Source: an uncultured Bacteroidales bacterium (GTDB lineage Bacteria; Bacteroidota; Bacteroidia; Bacteroidales; FEN-979). Taken from it: a stretch of 64,000 bases of DNA. Each line of letters opens with the position of its first letter. Within the stretch, counting starts at the first letter, position 1. The stretch is taken from the NCBI GenBank assembly GCA_903959905.1, contig CAJBYO010000005.1:212674-276673 (forward strand). Direction: 5' to 3'. The notes under the pieces were generated by a model. It had not been told where the DNA came from and did not search any database. It saw nothing but the letters and a program-made list of their open reading frames with translations. Shown here piece by piece: positions 51,999 through 61,296 of this stretch. The translations under genes were made by a program, and so were the position numbers.

Positions 51999-52129
51999 TA
52001 TGGAATTAGTCTTAATAAAGTATAATATTCATTGAAAGACAATTCGGTATAAAAAGTGGCAGATGGATAAAAATAAATCGACCGGGGGTAAAGCTATCTG
52101 TGATTTCAAAATGCCGGCAGGCATTAAAT

Positions 52130-52209
52130 GGAACACAGATGACACAGATTTTGCAGATCAGCACAGATTTATCAGTGAAAATCTGTCCAATCAGTGGCAT
52201 ATGTGTTCC
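52130..52209. repeat. 80-bp inverted repeat with GGAACACA ends
   Basis: GGAACACA...ACAGATTTT at the left and AAAATCTGT...TGTGTTCC at the right form imperfect arms of about 24-30 bases. Similar ACACAGAT wording is a common dispersed repeat in related genomes; this is from memory. Confidence 0.75.
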
Positions 52210-52359
52210 ATTGTGCTGGCCTCCCTGCACCTCTGTCCCAAAAATGAAAAATCCATTAAATTGATGTCCGGACTTTCGGTTTCTACCCGTATTTTGTGCC
52301 TTAGGCACAACTTAAAATACATAACCATAACTAAATAAGTATTTTAATCATATTCTAAG

Positions 52360-53514
52360 ATGTCACTAACCGATTTGACCGGCAAAGCGAAAGTAATCTT
52401 TGAGAAAGTAAAACCTCTGATCATGAGTGAAATTAGCGGCAGTGAGAAATCAAAAAACAATCAACCTGAAATAAAGTCTGAAAAGGCTGAAAATGCATCA
52501 GTTCCTCCTGCCGAAACAATGCAGGAACCTGAAATACAAGGTTCTGCCGCAGGCTGGTTAAACATAACCACAGCCGTTATCAATGGAGCAGGGGTTGGCC
52601 TGTTGCTGGGTGCATTGCTTGGACTGGCGATTTCACCTGTTGTAAGCGGGGTGATCGGCACTTTGTCGGGATTGCTGGTTGTGTTGCTTGGCACCAGTGA
52701 AAAGTATATGAGCCCGCTCAAAAGCATACGGATCGGTTCCTTTGGCATTTTCTGTGTAGCGGGTATCATCCTTGGCATGAATATCCGGATCAATAAGATT
52801 TTCTTGCCAAACCGCCAGAAGATGATGAATGATTACAGGATGGTTGGGTTTTCAAAGAAGGAGGCACTTGATTTCATTGCATTCCGTGAATTCGGGCTGG
52901 CACCTGCTGGCTCTGTCGGGGTGCCGGCGGGCAACCAGGAACAACCTGGCCCTGACACCACAGGAAAGGGGAAACCGGGTGCAGAATTAAAAAAGACGGA
53001 ACCTGGTAAACAGGTGGAGAATACAGCGGATAAACCTGTCACTTACGCGGCATCATCACAGGCAAGGCAGTTTGTAAACGCACAGCAGAGCGCAGCAGAA
53101 AGCAGGAGTGTTCTCTATGCTTCTGAAGTAGACATGGGGCCCTGTTACATGCTCAACATGGCCGATACCAGCCAGCCTGTTTCTGAAATCAAAGATAAAT
53201 TTGAACGGGCCGGTGGTACCTGGAAGGAACTGGCACAGGCACTTGACAAAGAGCTTCCCGAAAAGATCTATGTAGCGGCTTTACTGACATTGCGTGAATG
53301 CCTTTGTGTGCCGGGAGGAACGGGCAAATTTAAAATAATAATAACCCCTGAGATCAGGAAGATCCGCAGCAGCCAGTCGCTGGAGCAGATCAGGCAGGCA
53401 ATGAAAAATGCCGGCGGGACGCTGAAGGTTATTGATGAGCGGGTTGGCAGCGATATTCCCGTTGAATATCAGAAATCACTTTTTCTTCACATCATTAACA
53501 TTTTCAAATCATGA
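52360..53514 (+). CDS. membrane protein of unknown function coupled to a protease
   Basis: 384 residues: charged N-terminal region (1-65), three membrane segments (about 66-90, 92-116 and 128-148), a helical stretch MVGFSKKEALDFIAFREFG, a Pro/Gly/Lys linker (about 185-235), and a C-terminal globular domain (about 245-384; VDMGPCYMLNMADT, LTLRECLCVPGG). I recognise no family. The stop overlaps the ATG of the secreted protease by four bases, so the two are cotranslated and likely partners. Confidence 0.8.
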   Translation: MSLTDLTGKAKVIFEKVKPLIMSEISGSEKSKNNQPEIKSEKAENASVPPAETMQEPEIQGSAAGWLNITTAVINGAGVGLLLGALLGLAISPVVSGVIGTLSGLLVVLLGTSEKYMSPLKSIRIGSFGIFCVAGIILGMNIRINKIFLPNRQKMMNDYRMVGFSKKEALDFIAFREFGLAPAGSVGVPAGNQEQPGPDTTGKGKPGAELKKTEPGKQVENTADKPVTYAASSQARQFVNAQQSAAESRSVLYASEVDMGPCYMLNMADTSQPVSEIKDKFERAGGTWKELAQALDKELPEKIYVAALLTLRECLCVPGGTGKFKIIITPEIRKIRSSQSLEQIRQAMKNAGGTLKVIDERVGSDIPVEYQKSLFLHIINIFKS

Positions 53515-55064
53515 AACATCTATATCTTGTTACATTATTTTTGACTGCTTTTGTGTTTCAGTCGTTTGCCCAGTTTAGCCCTGAACTTGCCGAGAAGTCG
53601 CTTGTGAAGGTAATTGTTACCGGAAATAAAAGGCTGGTGTGCAGTGGCTTTATCTGGAAGAAAACCTCCTGGATCGTTACCTCCCTGCATACCATGCAGC
53701 CCAACGGGGTCATTGAAGTCATGTACCCGGGGGGAATCAGCAGCAGCGGAAAAGCGATCAGGGTTCTGGAAAGCGCTGACCTGGTGCTTATTGAGACAAA
53801 TATTGATTCAAAACCGCCGTCGGCCAGCCGTGTCCCGTTAACAACATATTACCCGGGAAAACCGCCATTCGGGGAAAAGATCTATGCCATCGGTTATCAT
53901 GGCGGTTCCCTGGGCAATCAGACCCAGCCGCTGGAAAAAGGGCATGCCAACCCTGAAACACTCTGGTACCTTGTTCGGCCGGAGGACCAGGCAAGCCTTG
54001 CAGCCATCGGGTTTCCTTCGATGAAGATTCCAATCTATTTTCTCACCGGAAGCCTGCTTCCCGGATTTTCAGGATCACCTGTTTACAATAGCAGGAATGA
54101 ACTGATCGGTATCGGCGACGGCGGGCTTGAACGTGGCCAGATGAATGTGAGCTGGTGCATCCCGGCAAATAACCTTGACCTGCTGGAAGCTTCCAAGGTA
54201 ACCCAATTCCCCGCAAAACTCGGTGAATCCAGTCTCCTCTATACTGCCGAGGTTTCGATCGATGTCAATGCGGGGAACCAGAACCAAAGCTACCAGGAGA
54301 CAGCGCAGGAACTTCAAAACAAGTATAAGACCTATTCTTACGGGCAGTTCAACTTCAACCAGACAAAAACAAGAACCCTGAAAGAAATGGTCAGTACGGC
54401 CATTGACCAGGATAATATTGTCGGTTTCGCCAATGAATTCAATGAACAGAAGATCTTCTTTGATTACAACAGCAACGAATTTGATTTTGATATTTATGAG
54501 GATGTCAACAATGGCTTTGTCATAGCCCTGCCGGTCGGAACCACCCTGTCGTATGACAAAGAACTTGACATGTTCAGTGCCGACTTGCCGGATGATGATG
54601 ACAACGCCGGATACTTTAACCTGTTCTACGGCATGGAAACACATGACGGCGATCCTGTGGGTGAAATAATCAAGGGATTCACTGAGGCATTTGGCAGCCA
54701 GACAAACGGAATGACGAGGGATCCTGCTTACAATCGTTCGCACCCGCTGAACAGCGAATGGCGAGCCGATTATTTTGTCCTCCAGGGGAATGGGACCTAC
54801 AAATTTGATGAAACAGACGAGGGAGAGGTACTTCCAAACTTATTTGTGAGCCTTATTTCAAATGATAAGGAGGTTTTTTATTCCGTGGCCCTCTGTTTTG
54901 TTCCGACCGACCGCCCCGAAGTTTTAGCGGCTTTTGAAAATGGTGTTGACTGTATCAACCAGTACGACGGGAACACCGCGTGCTGCGACTATTTTGGTTG
55001 GTTTTTCCATGTCATTGCCGCCAGCCAGCTAACCACCATTTCTTCATACCAGGCAAGCAGGTAA
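53511..55064 (+). CDS. secreted trypsin-like serine protease with extra C-terminal domain
   Basis: 517 residues. Signal peptide MKHLYLVTLFLTAFVFQSFAQ, then a trypsin-fold domain with candidates H60 (SLHTM), D90 (ESADLVLIET) and S187 (GFSGSP), all in the expected order. Residues about 250-517 form a further domain with acidic stretches (FDYNSNEFDFDIYED) and cysteines near the end; I do not recognise it. No sorting domain, so it is probably periplasmic or lipid-free secreted. Coupled to the membrane protein upstream. The catalytic triad is visible but not proven. Confidence 0.85.
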   Translation: MKHLYLVTLFLTAFVFQSFAQFSPELAEKSLVKVIVTGNKRLVCSGFIWKKTSWIVTSLHTMQPNGVIEVMYPGGISSSGKAIRVLESADLVLIETNIDSKPPSASRVPLTTYYPGKPPFGEKIYAIGYHGGSLGNQTQPLEKGHANPETLWYLVRPEDQASLAAIGFPSMKIPIYFLTGSLLPGFSGSPVYNSRNELIGIGDGGLERGQMNVSWCIPANNLDLLEASKVTQFPAKLGESSLLYTAEVSIDVNAGNQNQSYQETAQELQNKYKTYSYGQFNFNQTKTRTLKEMVSTAIDQDNIVGFANEFNEQKIFFDYNSNEFDFDIYEDVNNGFVIALPVGTTLSYDKELDMFSADLPDDDDNAGYFNLFYGMETHDGDPVGEIIKGFTEAFGSQTNGMTRDPAYNRSHPLNSEWRADYFVLQGNGTYKFDETDEGEVLPNLFVSLISNDKEVFYSVALCFVPTDRPEVLAAFENGVDCINQYDGNTACCDYFGWFFHVIAASQLTTISSYQASR

Positions 55065-55089
55065 CCGGCACCCGGGATAATTAAGGCGA

Positions 55090-55122
55090 TTAGCACAGGA
55101 TAAAGGAACTTCATTATATTTG
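55090..55122 (+). promoter_or_regulatory. promoter of the MFS transporter gene
   Basis: TTAG at 55090-55093, 21 bases, TATATTTG at 55115-55122. Predicted start near 55128, 20 bases before the ATG. Confidence 0.5.
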
Positions 55123-55147
55123 CTACAAGGCTTATAAAAGCAATATA

Positions 55148-56314
55148 ATGAAAAACGAAACCTCCTTCTCCAGGCTGCTACCGGTGCTTTCCGGTTTTTT
55201 TATCATGGGATTTGTTGATGTTGTTGGCATTGCAACCAACTATGTCAAACAGGATTTCGCCCTGAGCGACACCCTGGCCAACCTGCTTCCCATGATGGTA
55301 TTTCTCTGGTTCGCCGTTTTTGCAGTGCCCACCGGGCTGATGATGAACTCCATCGGCAGGAAAAAGACTGTCGTGCTGAGTATGGCCATTACGTTTCTCG
55401 CCATGCTTGTTCCCCTGGTCTCCTATGAATTTGAGGTCATGCTGGTTGCTTTTGCCTTGCTTGGAATTGGTAACACCATTCTGCAGGTATCTCTCAATCC
55501 GCTGTTATCCAATGTGGTGCGTGGTGACCGGCTCACCAGCAGCCTGACCTGGGGGCAGTTTATCAAAGCGATTGCATCGTTCCTTGGCCCGGTCATGGCA
55601 GGCTTCGCGGCGGTAAGCCTCGGAAACTGGAAACTGCTTTTCCCGATCTTCGCCGCCATCACGCTGGTTTCTGCGTTATGGTTGTTTTTTACATCCATTG
55701 AGGAGGGTAAGGTGAAGGGAAAGACCTCTTCCTTTGGCGAATGTTTCGGTTTGCTGAACGATAAAACGATCCTGATGTTCTTCCTGGGGATTCTTGCTGT
55801 TGTTGGTATAGATGTTGGGCTGAACATCACAGTCCCAAAGTTTTTAATGGAACGGTGCCGGATACAGCTTGACCAGGCCGGGCTTGGCTCCAGTTTGTAC
55901 TTTATTGCCCGTACCACCGGCACCTTGGTTGGTGCGATCATGCTGGTAAAATTCTCTGCGCGAAAATTTTTCATCATAAGCATGGTGAGCGCGATTGCCG
56001 GGATGGTTCTGATGCTCCTGCTCAGCAACCTTTGGGCAATCCTCGTTTTTGTGTTTATCATCGGGTTTGCCGTTGCCAATGTTTTTTCAATTATATTCTC
56101 TGCTGCACTGCAAAGAAAGCCTGAAAGGGCGAACGAAATTTCAGGATTGATGATCATGGGTGTGGCGGGAGGGGCTGTTATTCCCCCGCTGATGGGTGTG
56201 GTTGCCGATGCGATGGGGCAGACAGCCGGAATGGCCGTTTTGCTTGTGGCCATGGGCTACCTGTTGTTTACTGCGTTTAACCTGAAACAGGAGATCATTC
56301 AGGCTTTAAAGTAA
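55148..56314 (+). CDS. MFS transporter, FucP/sugar-permease like
   Basis: 388 residues, about twelve membrane segments. MFS motif A appears as GLMMNSIGRKKTVVLS and the middle loop is short. Wording such as GFVDVVGIATNYVKQDFALSD is like the FucP/NagP-type sugar:proton symporters of Bacteroidota. The substrate is not clear. It converges on the PAS kinase gene with a 20-base overlap. Confidence 0.88.
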   Translation: MKNETSFSRLLPVLSGFFIMGFVDVVGIATNYVKQDFALSDTLANLLPMMVFLWFAVFAVPTGLMMNSIGRKKTVVLSMAITFLAMLVPLVSYEFEVMLVAFALLGIGNTILQVSLNPLLSNVVRGDRLTSSLTWGQFIKAIASFLGPVMAGFAAVSLGNWKLLFPIFAAITLVSALWLFFTSIEEGKVKGKTSSFGECFGLLNDKTILMFFLGILAVVGIDVGLNITVPKFLMERCRIQLDQAGLGSSLYFIARTTGTLVGAIMLVKFSARKFFIISMVSAIAGMVLMLLLSNLWAILVFVFIIGFAVANVFSIIFSAALQRKPERANEISGLMIMGVAGGAVIPPLMGVVADAMGQTAGMAVLLVAMGYLLFTAFNLKQEIIQALK

Positions 56315-58745
56315 AGCAGAATTTAGCCCCCCGGTTTACTGCTCCTTCTGCCCAGATTCTTCCGCCGTGCCGGTGAATTATGCGATGAACAATGGCCAGG
56401 CCCACGCCTGTTCCCTCATAATCCTTCATATTGTGGAGGCGCTGAAAGACCACAAAAAGTTTGTCGGCATATTTCATGTCAAAACCTACCCCGTTGTCTT
56501 CAATGTAGTAAATATACTCGTCCCCCTGCTGATACCCGCCAATGGTGATCACTGGTTTTTCACAATGAGCGGTGAATTTTATGGCATTTGAGATCAGGTT
56601 TGTCCAACCCTGTGTAAGCATGGCAAGATCACCCCTGATCATGGGGAGATTGGTGACCGTGAGGTTGGTTTTTGATTTAAAATCCGGTCCGGCCAAACCT
56701 TCAAAGCACTGATTTACTATTTTGTTCATACTCACAAGGGAGTAATTCATGTCTGTCCGGCTTAAGCGGGAGAAGGAAAGGAGGTCATCAATAAGCAGTT
56801 CCATCCTGGTTGTGTTTTCAAGGATAACCCTGAAAACCCGTTGTCCTTCTGCATCAAGACCTGTGAAATTCTCTTCCTGAAGGATCCTTGTAAATCCGCC
56901 GATCGCCCTGACAGGTGCACGCAGGTCGTGAGAAACGGTGTAAGCAAATGCTTCAAGTTCTTTGTTGGCAGCGGTTAGTTCGGTGGTTCGTTCTTCCACT
57001 CTTTTTTCAAGTGAGAGGTTCATCTGCCGGATCTCCTCCTCTGCGTTTTTCCTGTCGTTGATATCGCGGAAGTTGATGACGATCGCTTCAATGCTGGGTT
57101 CTGAAATCATATTGGTAAAGGTGCTCTCTATCCACCTCCATGATCCGTTTTTCTCCCTGAAACGGTATTGAAGTACCGGTGTAAAAGCAGGATCGGCAAG
57201 AAGCTTTTCAAGATTCTGAAGAACCATGGCAAGGTCATCCGGGTGCGTGAGTTCCCCGGGATTATATCTGAGCAGATCGTCGTTGTCGTAAAAAAACATT
57301 TTTTTTGCTGACGGACTTGCATATTTGAAGTCTCCGCCCGGACTGATCAAAACTATCCCATCAGCTGCCTTTTCAATGATCATCCTGAAGCGCTTTTCGG
57401 CCAGTCTTAATTCATTTTCAGCCTGGATCCTTTCTGAAATGTTACGTGTTACGCCCAGGAATCCTGTATGGGCGCGATCATCGTCAAACATGGGCTGAAC
57501 AACAGATTCAGTAAACACCACTGATCCGTCCCTGCAAAGCTGTTCAAGGATGATCGGAACAGACGCAAAATCTATTTCGCCCCTGGCGATTCTTGCGTAT
57601 GCCTCGCCGATCAGGTCACTGACCTTTTGTGCGGAGGCGGGGGTCAGCGTTTCTTCAGGCGTCTGAAGCAGGACCTCTTCGGGTGTAAAACCCCGGAGCT
57701 TTAATATGGACGGGCTTACATAGGTAAACCTGCCCTGCTTGCTGAGGAGCCATATTACATCAGCTGAGTGTTCAGCAAGAAGCCGGTATTTCTGCTCACT
57801 TTGCTGAAGTGCATATTCTGTTTTTTTACGTCCTGAAATGTCGCGGGTGAAAGCAAGAAGATAAGTAACCCCCTGGATCTCAAATGTCCGGACAGACATC
57901 AATACGGTGATGCTTTGCCCGTTTTTTAATTTTACAACTGTTTCGAAATCGGTAACCTCGCCATGTTCTTTCAGTGCTGTGATCATCCTTTGCCTGTCGG
58001 CCCTGTCTCCCCAGAGGTTCAGTTCAAACGACGATTTTCCGATTACCTCCTGGCGGGAGAACCCCGACTTTGCCAGGAAACTGTCATTCACATCGATATA
58101 CTCCCCGTCGTCAAAACGGGAAATACTTATTGAATCAGGGCTTACGGTGAAAACAGCCTTATATTTCTCCTCGCTGAGCCGCAAAACGCCTTCCTCTTTT
58201 TTCCGGCGAAGGTTAACTGCAGACATCCATGCAAAGAAACGGAGAAGGTCCATATTTGGATCCGGCTGATTTTTCTCAAGACAGACAAAAGAAACACCGT
58301 ACAAACTTCCGGCAAGGGCGTATGCAATGCGGATGAACCTGTCGGTAACGGTTGCTGCCCTGATCACAGATTCCATCGTTTCCGGGATGATGCCGAAAGA
58401 GAGATCCTGCAATGAACTGCCAAACGCAATGGCCTCTGCAGTAATTCGCTGGCGTTCATTTGCGCCTGCACTGACACGTACCTGGGAGAATTCATGCCAG
58501 GTGGATTCAATCACACTGCTGACAGAGGAATCTTTTGCTTTCATCAGGTATGGCACCGCCATTTCCCTGGTTTCGTCCACATCAAAAAAAATCAACAGGT
58601 TGGTCCCGGTAATTTTCCGCAGGTATCCTGAAAGCACTTCTGCAAGATCAGTGGACGGATCAATTTCTGCAAGCAAGACCGAAAGTTCTGAAAGGACCTG
58701 TTTTTCAGCAAGCAATGATTCAAACGTCTCCCTGGGAACTGTCAT
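56295..58745 (-). CDS. multi-PAS sensor histidine kinase, no membrane segment
   Basis: 816 residues. An N-terminal domain of about 190 residues, then at least three PAS domains (starts near 200, 320 and 440: KYKAVFTVSPDSISI, KYRLLAEHSADVIWL and RFRMIIEKAADGIVL), a coiled linker, a HisKA domain with VSHDLRAPVRAIGGF, and an ATPase domain with NLISNAIKF and DNGVGFDMKYADKLF. No regulator gene is adjacent, so it is an orphan kinase. PAS domains here probably sense redox or small ligands. Confidence 0.93.
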   Translation of the reverse strand: MTVPRETFESLLAEKQVLSELSVLLAEIDPSTDLAEVLSGYLRKITGTNLLIFFDVDETREMAVPYLMKAKDSSVSSVIESTWHEFSQVRVSAGANERQRITAEAIAFGSSLQDLSFGIIPETMESVIRAATVTDRFIRIAYALAGSLYGVSFVCLEKNQPDPNMDLLRFFAWMSAVNLRRKKEEGVLRLSEEKYKAVFTVSPDSISISRFDDGEYIDVNDSFLAKSGFSRQEVIGKSSFELNLWGDRADRQRMITALKEHGEVTDFETVVKLKNGQSITVLMSVRTFEIQGVTYLLAFTRDISGRKKTEYALQQSEQKYRLLAEHSADVIWLLSKQGRFTYVSPSILKLRGFTPEEVLLQTPEETLTPASAQKVSDLIGEAYARIARGEIDFASVPIILEQLCRDGSVVFTESVVQPMFDDDRAHTGFLGVTRNISERIQAENELRLAEKRFRMIIEKAADGIVLISPGGDFKYASPSAKKMFFYDNDDLLRYNPGELTHPDDLAMVLQNLEKLLADPAFTPVLQYRFREKNGSWRWIESTFTNMISEPSIEAIVINFRDINDRKNAEEEIRQMNLSLEKRVEERTTELTAANKELEAFAYTVSHDLRAPVRAIGGFTRILQEENFTGLDAEGQRVFRVILENTTRMELLIDDLLSFSRLSRTDMNYSLVSMNKIVNQCFEGLAGPDFKSKTNLTVTNLPMIRGDLAMLTQGWTNLISNAIKFTAHCEKPVITIGGYQQGDEYIYYIEDNGVGFDMKYADKLFVVFQRLHNMKDYEGTGVGLAIVHRIIHRHGGRIWAEGAVNRGAKFCFTLKPE

Positions 58746-58817
58746 AAAAGAAAGGTGTACAGAAAGTACAAATATATAAAATCATACGTATAAATCACGA
58801 TGGTTTCTTATACTTGT

Positions 58818-58825
58818 TAACTTTG
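58818..58825 (+). promoter_or_regulatory. -7 element of the MbnP-like gene
   Basis: TAACTTTG, perfect TAnnTTTG, 19 bases before the ATG at 58845. Confidence 0.4.
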
Positions 58826-58844
58826 CAACATTGGGAAAATATGA

Positions 58845-59660
58845 ATGAAAAACAGTGTTTATAAGATTTGCCGGACATTGATATTTCTGCTGTTGGCAAC
58901 TGCAGTCACCATGTGTAAAAAGGATGACAAGGAGCAGCCGGCACCGGGCGGAACCATGTCCTTTACCATTGACCACAGGGTAAATGGGCAGGCGCTAAAG
59001 CAAAATGAACTGAAATACATCAACGCTGCTGGTAACCACTACATGGTCACCGATCTGATGTATTTTATTTCCGATATCACCTTTTACCGCTCCGATGGGA
59101 TGAAAAAAATGATCAGTGCCGAACGGGAAATATTTTATGTGGATGAGAACCTTCCAGAAACAAAAACGATTCATTTTACCGATAAAATCCCTGTAGGAAC
59201 CTATGATTCGATTTCCTTTGTTTTTGGTCTTTCTGAGGAAAAAAACAAGTCGTTCCTTTTTGTAAATCCTCCGGAGGTGCTGATGGGATGGCCTGAAATA
59301 CTCGGCGGGGGATACCATTACATGATGATGAACGGAAAATGGGAAGATACAAGCGGGGCGGTTGTACCGTTCAACTTTCACCTGGGGAGGGGCCAGCTGT
59401 ATCATGGCACAACTTTCAATACCGATTCAATTTATGCTTTTGTTCCGAATTTTGTATCCGTACATTTGCCGGCATCATCGTTTAGCATGGCAGATCAGGA
59501 AACGGCAGTTTTCAATCTGACGATGAACATTGAACAGTGGTTTGAGAACCCCCATGTTTATGATCATAATCACTGGGGAGGGGCCATCATGCAGAACCAG
59601 GCAGCGATGAATACAGCAAAGGAAAACGGCTGGAATGTTTTTTCCATTATCAAAAATTAA
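58845..59660 (+). CDS. MbnP-like lipoprotein
   Basis: 271 residues. Lipoprotein signal (LLATAVTMCKKDD, lipid Cys near 25). The mature part matches the MbnP-type domain: GNHYMVTDLMYFISDI, GWPEILGGGYHYMMMNGKW and NPHVYDHNHWGG, with conserved Trp and His. Related proteins occur beside methanobactin and copper genes; here no copper gene is near, so copper handling is only a suggestion. The PAP2 gene follows after 11 bases. Confidence 0.85.
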   Translation: MKNSVYKICRTLIFLLLATAVTMCKKDDKEQPAPGGTMSFTIDHRVNGQALKQNELKYINAAGNHYMVTDLMYFISDITFYRSDGMKKMISAEREIFYVDENLPETKTIHFTDKIPVGTYDSISFVFGLSEEKNKSFLFVNPPEVLMGWPEILGGGYHYMMMNGKWEDTSGAVVPFNFHLGRGQLYHGTTFNTDSIYAFVPNFVSVHLPASSFSMADQETAVFNLTMNIEQWFENPHVYDHNHWGGAIMQNQAAMNTAKENGWNVFSIIKN

Positions 59661-59671
59661 CCCAATAAGGA

Positions 59672-60229
59672 TTGCAGTTTTCTACCTATGATATCGCCCT
59701 GCTGAACTGGCTGCACACGCATTTGCCGCCTAACGCAATACCTGTGCTTCAGTTCGTTTCTGATACAACAACGTATGTTAGTATCAGCGTGGTTTTACTG
59801 GCAGGTTTATTTGCCTTCGTGAAAAAGTCAAGGCCCATGTGGTTGAATTTCCTGTCGCTGGTTGTATTGCTTCTGCTGGTGGCGGCCTTTACACAAGGGC
59901 TAAAAGCTGTTATTCACCGCGACCGCCCGTTCGACACCTATCCCTATATCGAGAAACTATCCTCCGGGGGGGATTCATCCTTCCCGTCGGGGCACACCCT
60001 GGAAGCATTTGCGATGGCAGCGGCTGTTTCATTCCTTTTTTCCAGGAGGAAGATCATTTTCACAGCCTATGCCTGGGCCGTGGTTGTTGCCTATTCAAGA
60101 ATGGCGCTGGGGGTTCATTATCCTGCCGACGTGGCAGCAGGAATGGTTATCGGAACTGCATTAGGGTTGCTTGTACCCTGGATTATACAACGTTTGCGGG
60201 GAACAATAAGTCAAGATTCAAAGACCTGA
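59672..60229 (+). CDS. PAP2-family membrane phosphatase
   Basis: 185 residues from a TTG (59672), preceded by AAGGA. Five to six membrane segments and all three PAP2 motifs: KAVIHRDRP, FPSGHT and SRMALGVHYPADV. It removes phosphate from lipids such as undecaprenyl pyrophosphate or phosphatidic acid. Coupled by short spacing to the MbnP-like gene. Confidence 0.92.
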   Translation: MQFSTYDIALLNWLHTHLPPNAIPVLQFVSDTTTYVSISVVLLAGLFAFVKKSRPMWLNFLSLVVLLLLVAAFTQGLKAVIHRDRPFDTYPYIEKLSSGGDSSFPSGHTLEAFAMAAAVSFLFSRRKIIFTAYAWAVVVAYSRMALGVHYPADVAAGMVIGTALGLLVPWIIQRLRGTISQDSKT

Positions 60230-60250
60230 AAGACCGGAATCACCCTCTCT

Positions 60251-60805
60251 TCATTCGCCATCTTCATCGGTGCACAACGATCTTCTTTTGGCCACCAGGT
60301 CAGTAAGTTCAATCACAAGGTCCTTGTTTACCTGCACGGCCATCGGAAGGACATACTTCTCGGTTTGGTCAAGATATTGCGAAATCTTTTTGTTTGCGTG
60401 TGTGTCAAGGTGCAGATCGGTAAGATTACTGATCCGGTCGGCGCATTTGAGAATTTTTGCGTTGGTCGACCCGTGCTCCAGCACACGCTCCAGATATTGC
60501 GACTTGGTTTCATCGTTACGGTGGGTAACTTCAAGCACAAGGCTTACCACGCTGTGCCCATCATGGTCAATTTTCCTGATTTCATCCACCTCTGTTTCGG
60601 GCAGGTCTTCAAGGAGGTCATGCAGCAGGGAGGCTTTCAGGAGAACGGCATCATAAAAGTACTTATAATCAAGAAGAATGCCCAGTGTGGCAAAGGAATG
60701 CCGGAATTGGTTACCGCCCACTTTCCGGCCAACACTGATCAGGGCGGTGGCTTTAAGTATATAGGGTGCGAGCACCAGGTTTTTTAATGTGTTTAAGTCA
60801 TCCAT
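60251..60805 (-). CDS. HD-domain phosphohydrolase, SpoT/MESH1-like
   Basis: 184 residues. Metal-site residues of the HD fold are seen as RHSFATLGILLD, LLHDLLEDLPETEVDEI and the KCADRISNLTDL Asp, the pattern of (p)ppGpp hydrolases such as SpoT and MESH1. No synthetase domain. It may cut (p)ppGpp or a related nucleotide. It is convergent with the PAP2 gene. Confidence 0.85.
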   Translation of the reverse strand: MDDLNTLKNLVLAPYILKATALISVGRKVGGNQFRHSFATLGILLDYKYFYDAVLLKASLLHDLLEDLPETEVDEIRKIDHDGHSVVSLVLEVTHRNDETKSQYLERVLEHGSTNAKILKCADRISNLTDLHLDTHANKKISQYLDQTEKYVLPMAVQVNKDLVIELTDLVAKRRSLCTDEDGE

Positions 60806-60850
60806 GGATTGCGAAGGTCAATAAATGACAAATTTACAGAAAGAAAACCA

Positions 60851-60982
60851 ATGATACTAATATTTGGACGGAATCAAAACATCAGCGGAATCCCATTGTG
60901 GGCATGTTGCAGGGTGTGCTCTTTTCTGATAAAGATTCAGACATCAGGCCGGTCGCTGGTTAGGAAGCTGGTAATCGAATAA
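60851..60982 (+). pseudogene. remnant of a T9SS sorting domain
   Basis: A 43-codon frame ends IKIQTSGRSLVRKLVIE-stop, nearly the same as the last residues KIQTSTRSLVRKLVIE of the protein at 61297-63096. The preceding NISGIP fits the usual NxxGxPxGxY part of such domains, but the Gly-x-Tyr stretch between is broken, as if by a frameshift. No start, promoter or body is present. It is the scar of a lost or recombined T9SS cargo gene. Confidence 0.6.
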
Positions 60983-61072
60983 AGGCGAATGACGAATATG
61001 GGAATGACGGATATGCGAATGAGCGCTTAGTAGAACTGCATTCGCATATTCGTCATTCGCATATTCGTTATT
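60951..61072. repeat. copy 1 of a 122-bp duplication (gene tail plus inverted repeat)
   Basis: About 90% identical to 63065-63186. It spans the tail of the sorting domain, its stop and a GAATGACGAATATG...CATATTCGTCATTCG inverted repeat. Confidence 0.85.
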
Positions 61073-61296
61073 TCCCTCCCCCTACCCCCTCCCTTGTTAT
61101 AAAATCGCAAGGCCAAATTAAATTTAGAAATATTCTAAAAATCTCCACTTAATCCAATGGAGGTATATCCCATAATGTATTGAAATATAAACCTAAGTGC
61201 TTGTTAAATTATTAACAAGCAAGTGCCCCTTTAATTTTGATATTTTTGTTAAAAAAATAACAATAGCCCCGAGTAGTATAATTAATACTGAAAGAG

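Larger units (their letters stand above)
51885..52359. other. intergenic region between the divergent ars operon and protease pair
   Basis: 475 bases with an ars operator/promoter, a strong plus-strand promoter, an 80-base inverted repeat (52130-52209) and a TTGTGCC/GGCACAA hairpin (52294-52310). An open frame of 91 codons (52063-52338) covers the repeat and looks non-coding. Confidence 0.7.
60806..61296. other. intergenic region with T9SS relic, repeat and promoter
   Basis: 491 bases holding a decayed sorting-domain tail (60851-60982), a GAATGACG inverted-repeat unit to 61072, AT-rich sequence, a perfect 9-bp hairpin GCTTGTTAA/TTAACAAGC (61199-61220) and two overlapping perfect -7 elements (TAATTTTG 61232-61239 and TATTTTTG 61241-61248) for the gene at 61297. 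Confidence 0.7.

Noticed and set aside
52063-52338. Open frame of 91 codons before the membrane protein gene
   Set aside because: It is built largely from an inverted repeat, has no plausible fold and lies in the presumed leader of the next gene.
55423-56253. 276-codon frame antisense to the MFS transporter
   Set aside because: Shadow of a membrane protein gene, rich in Ser/Pro/Ile runs with no domain.
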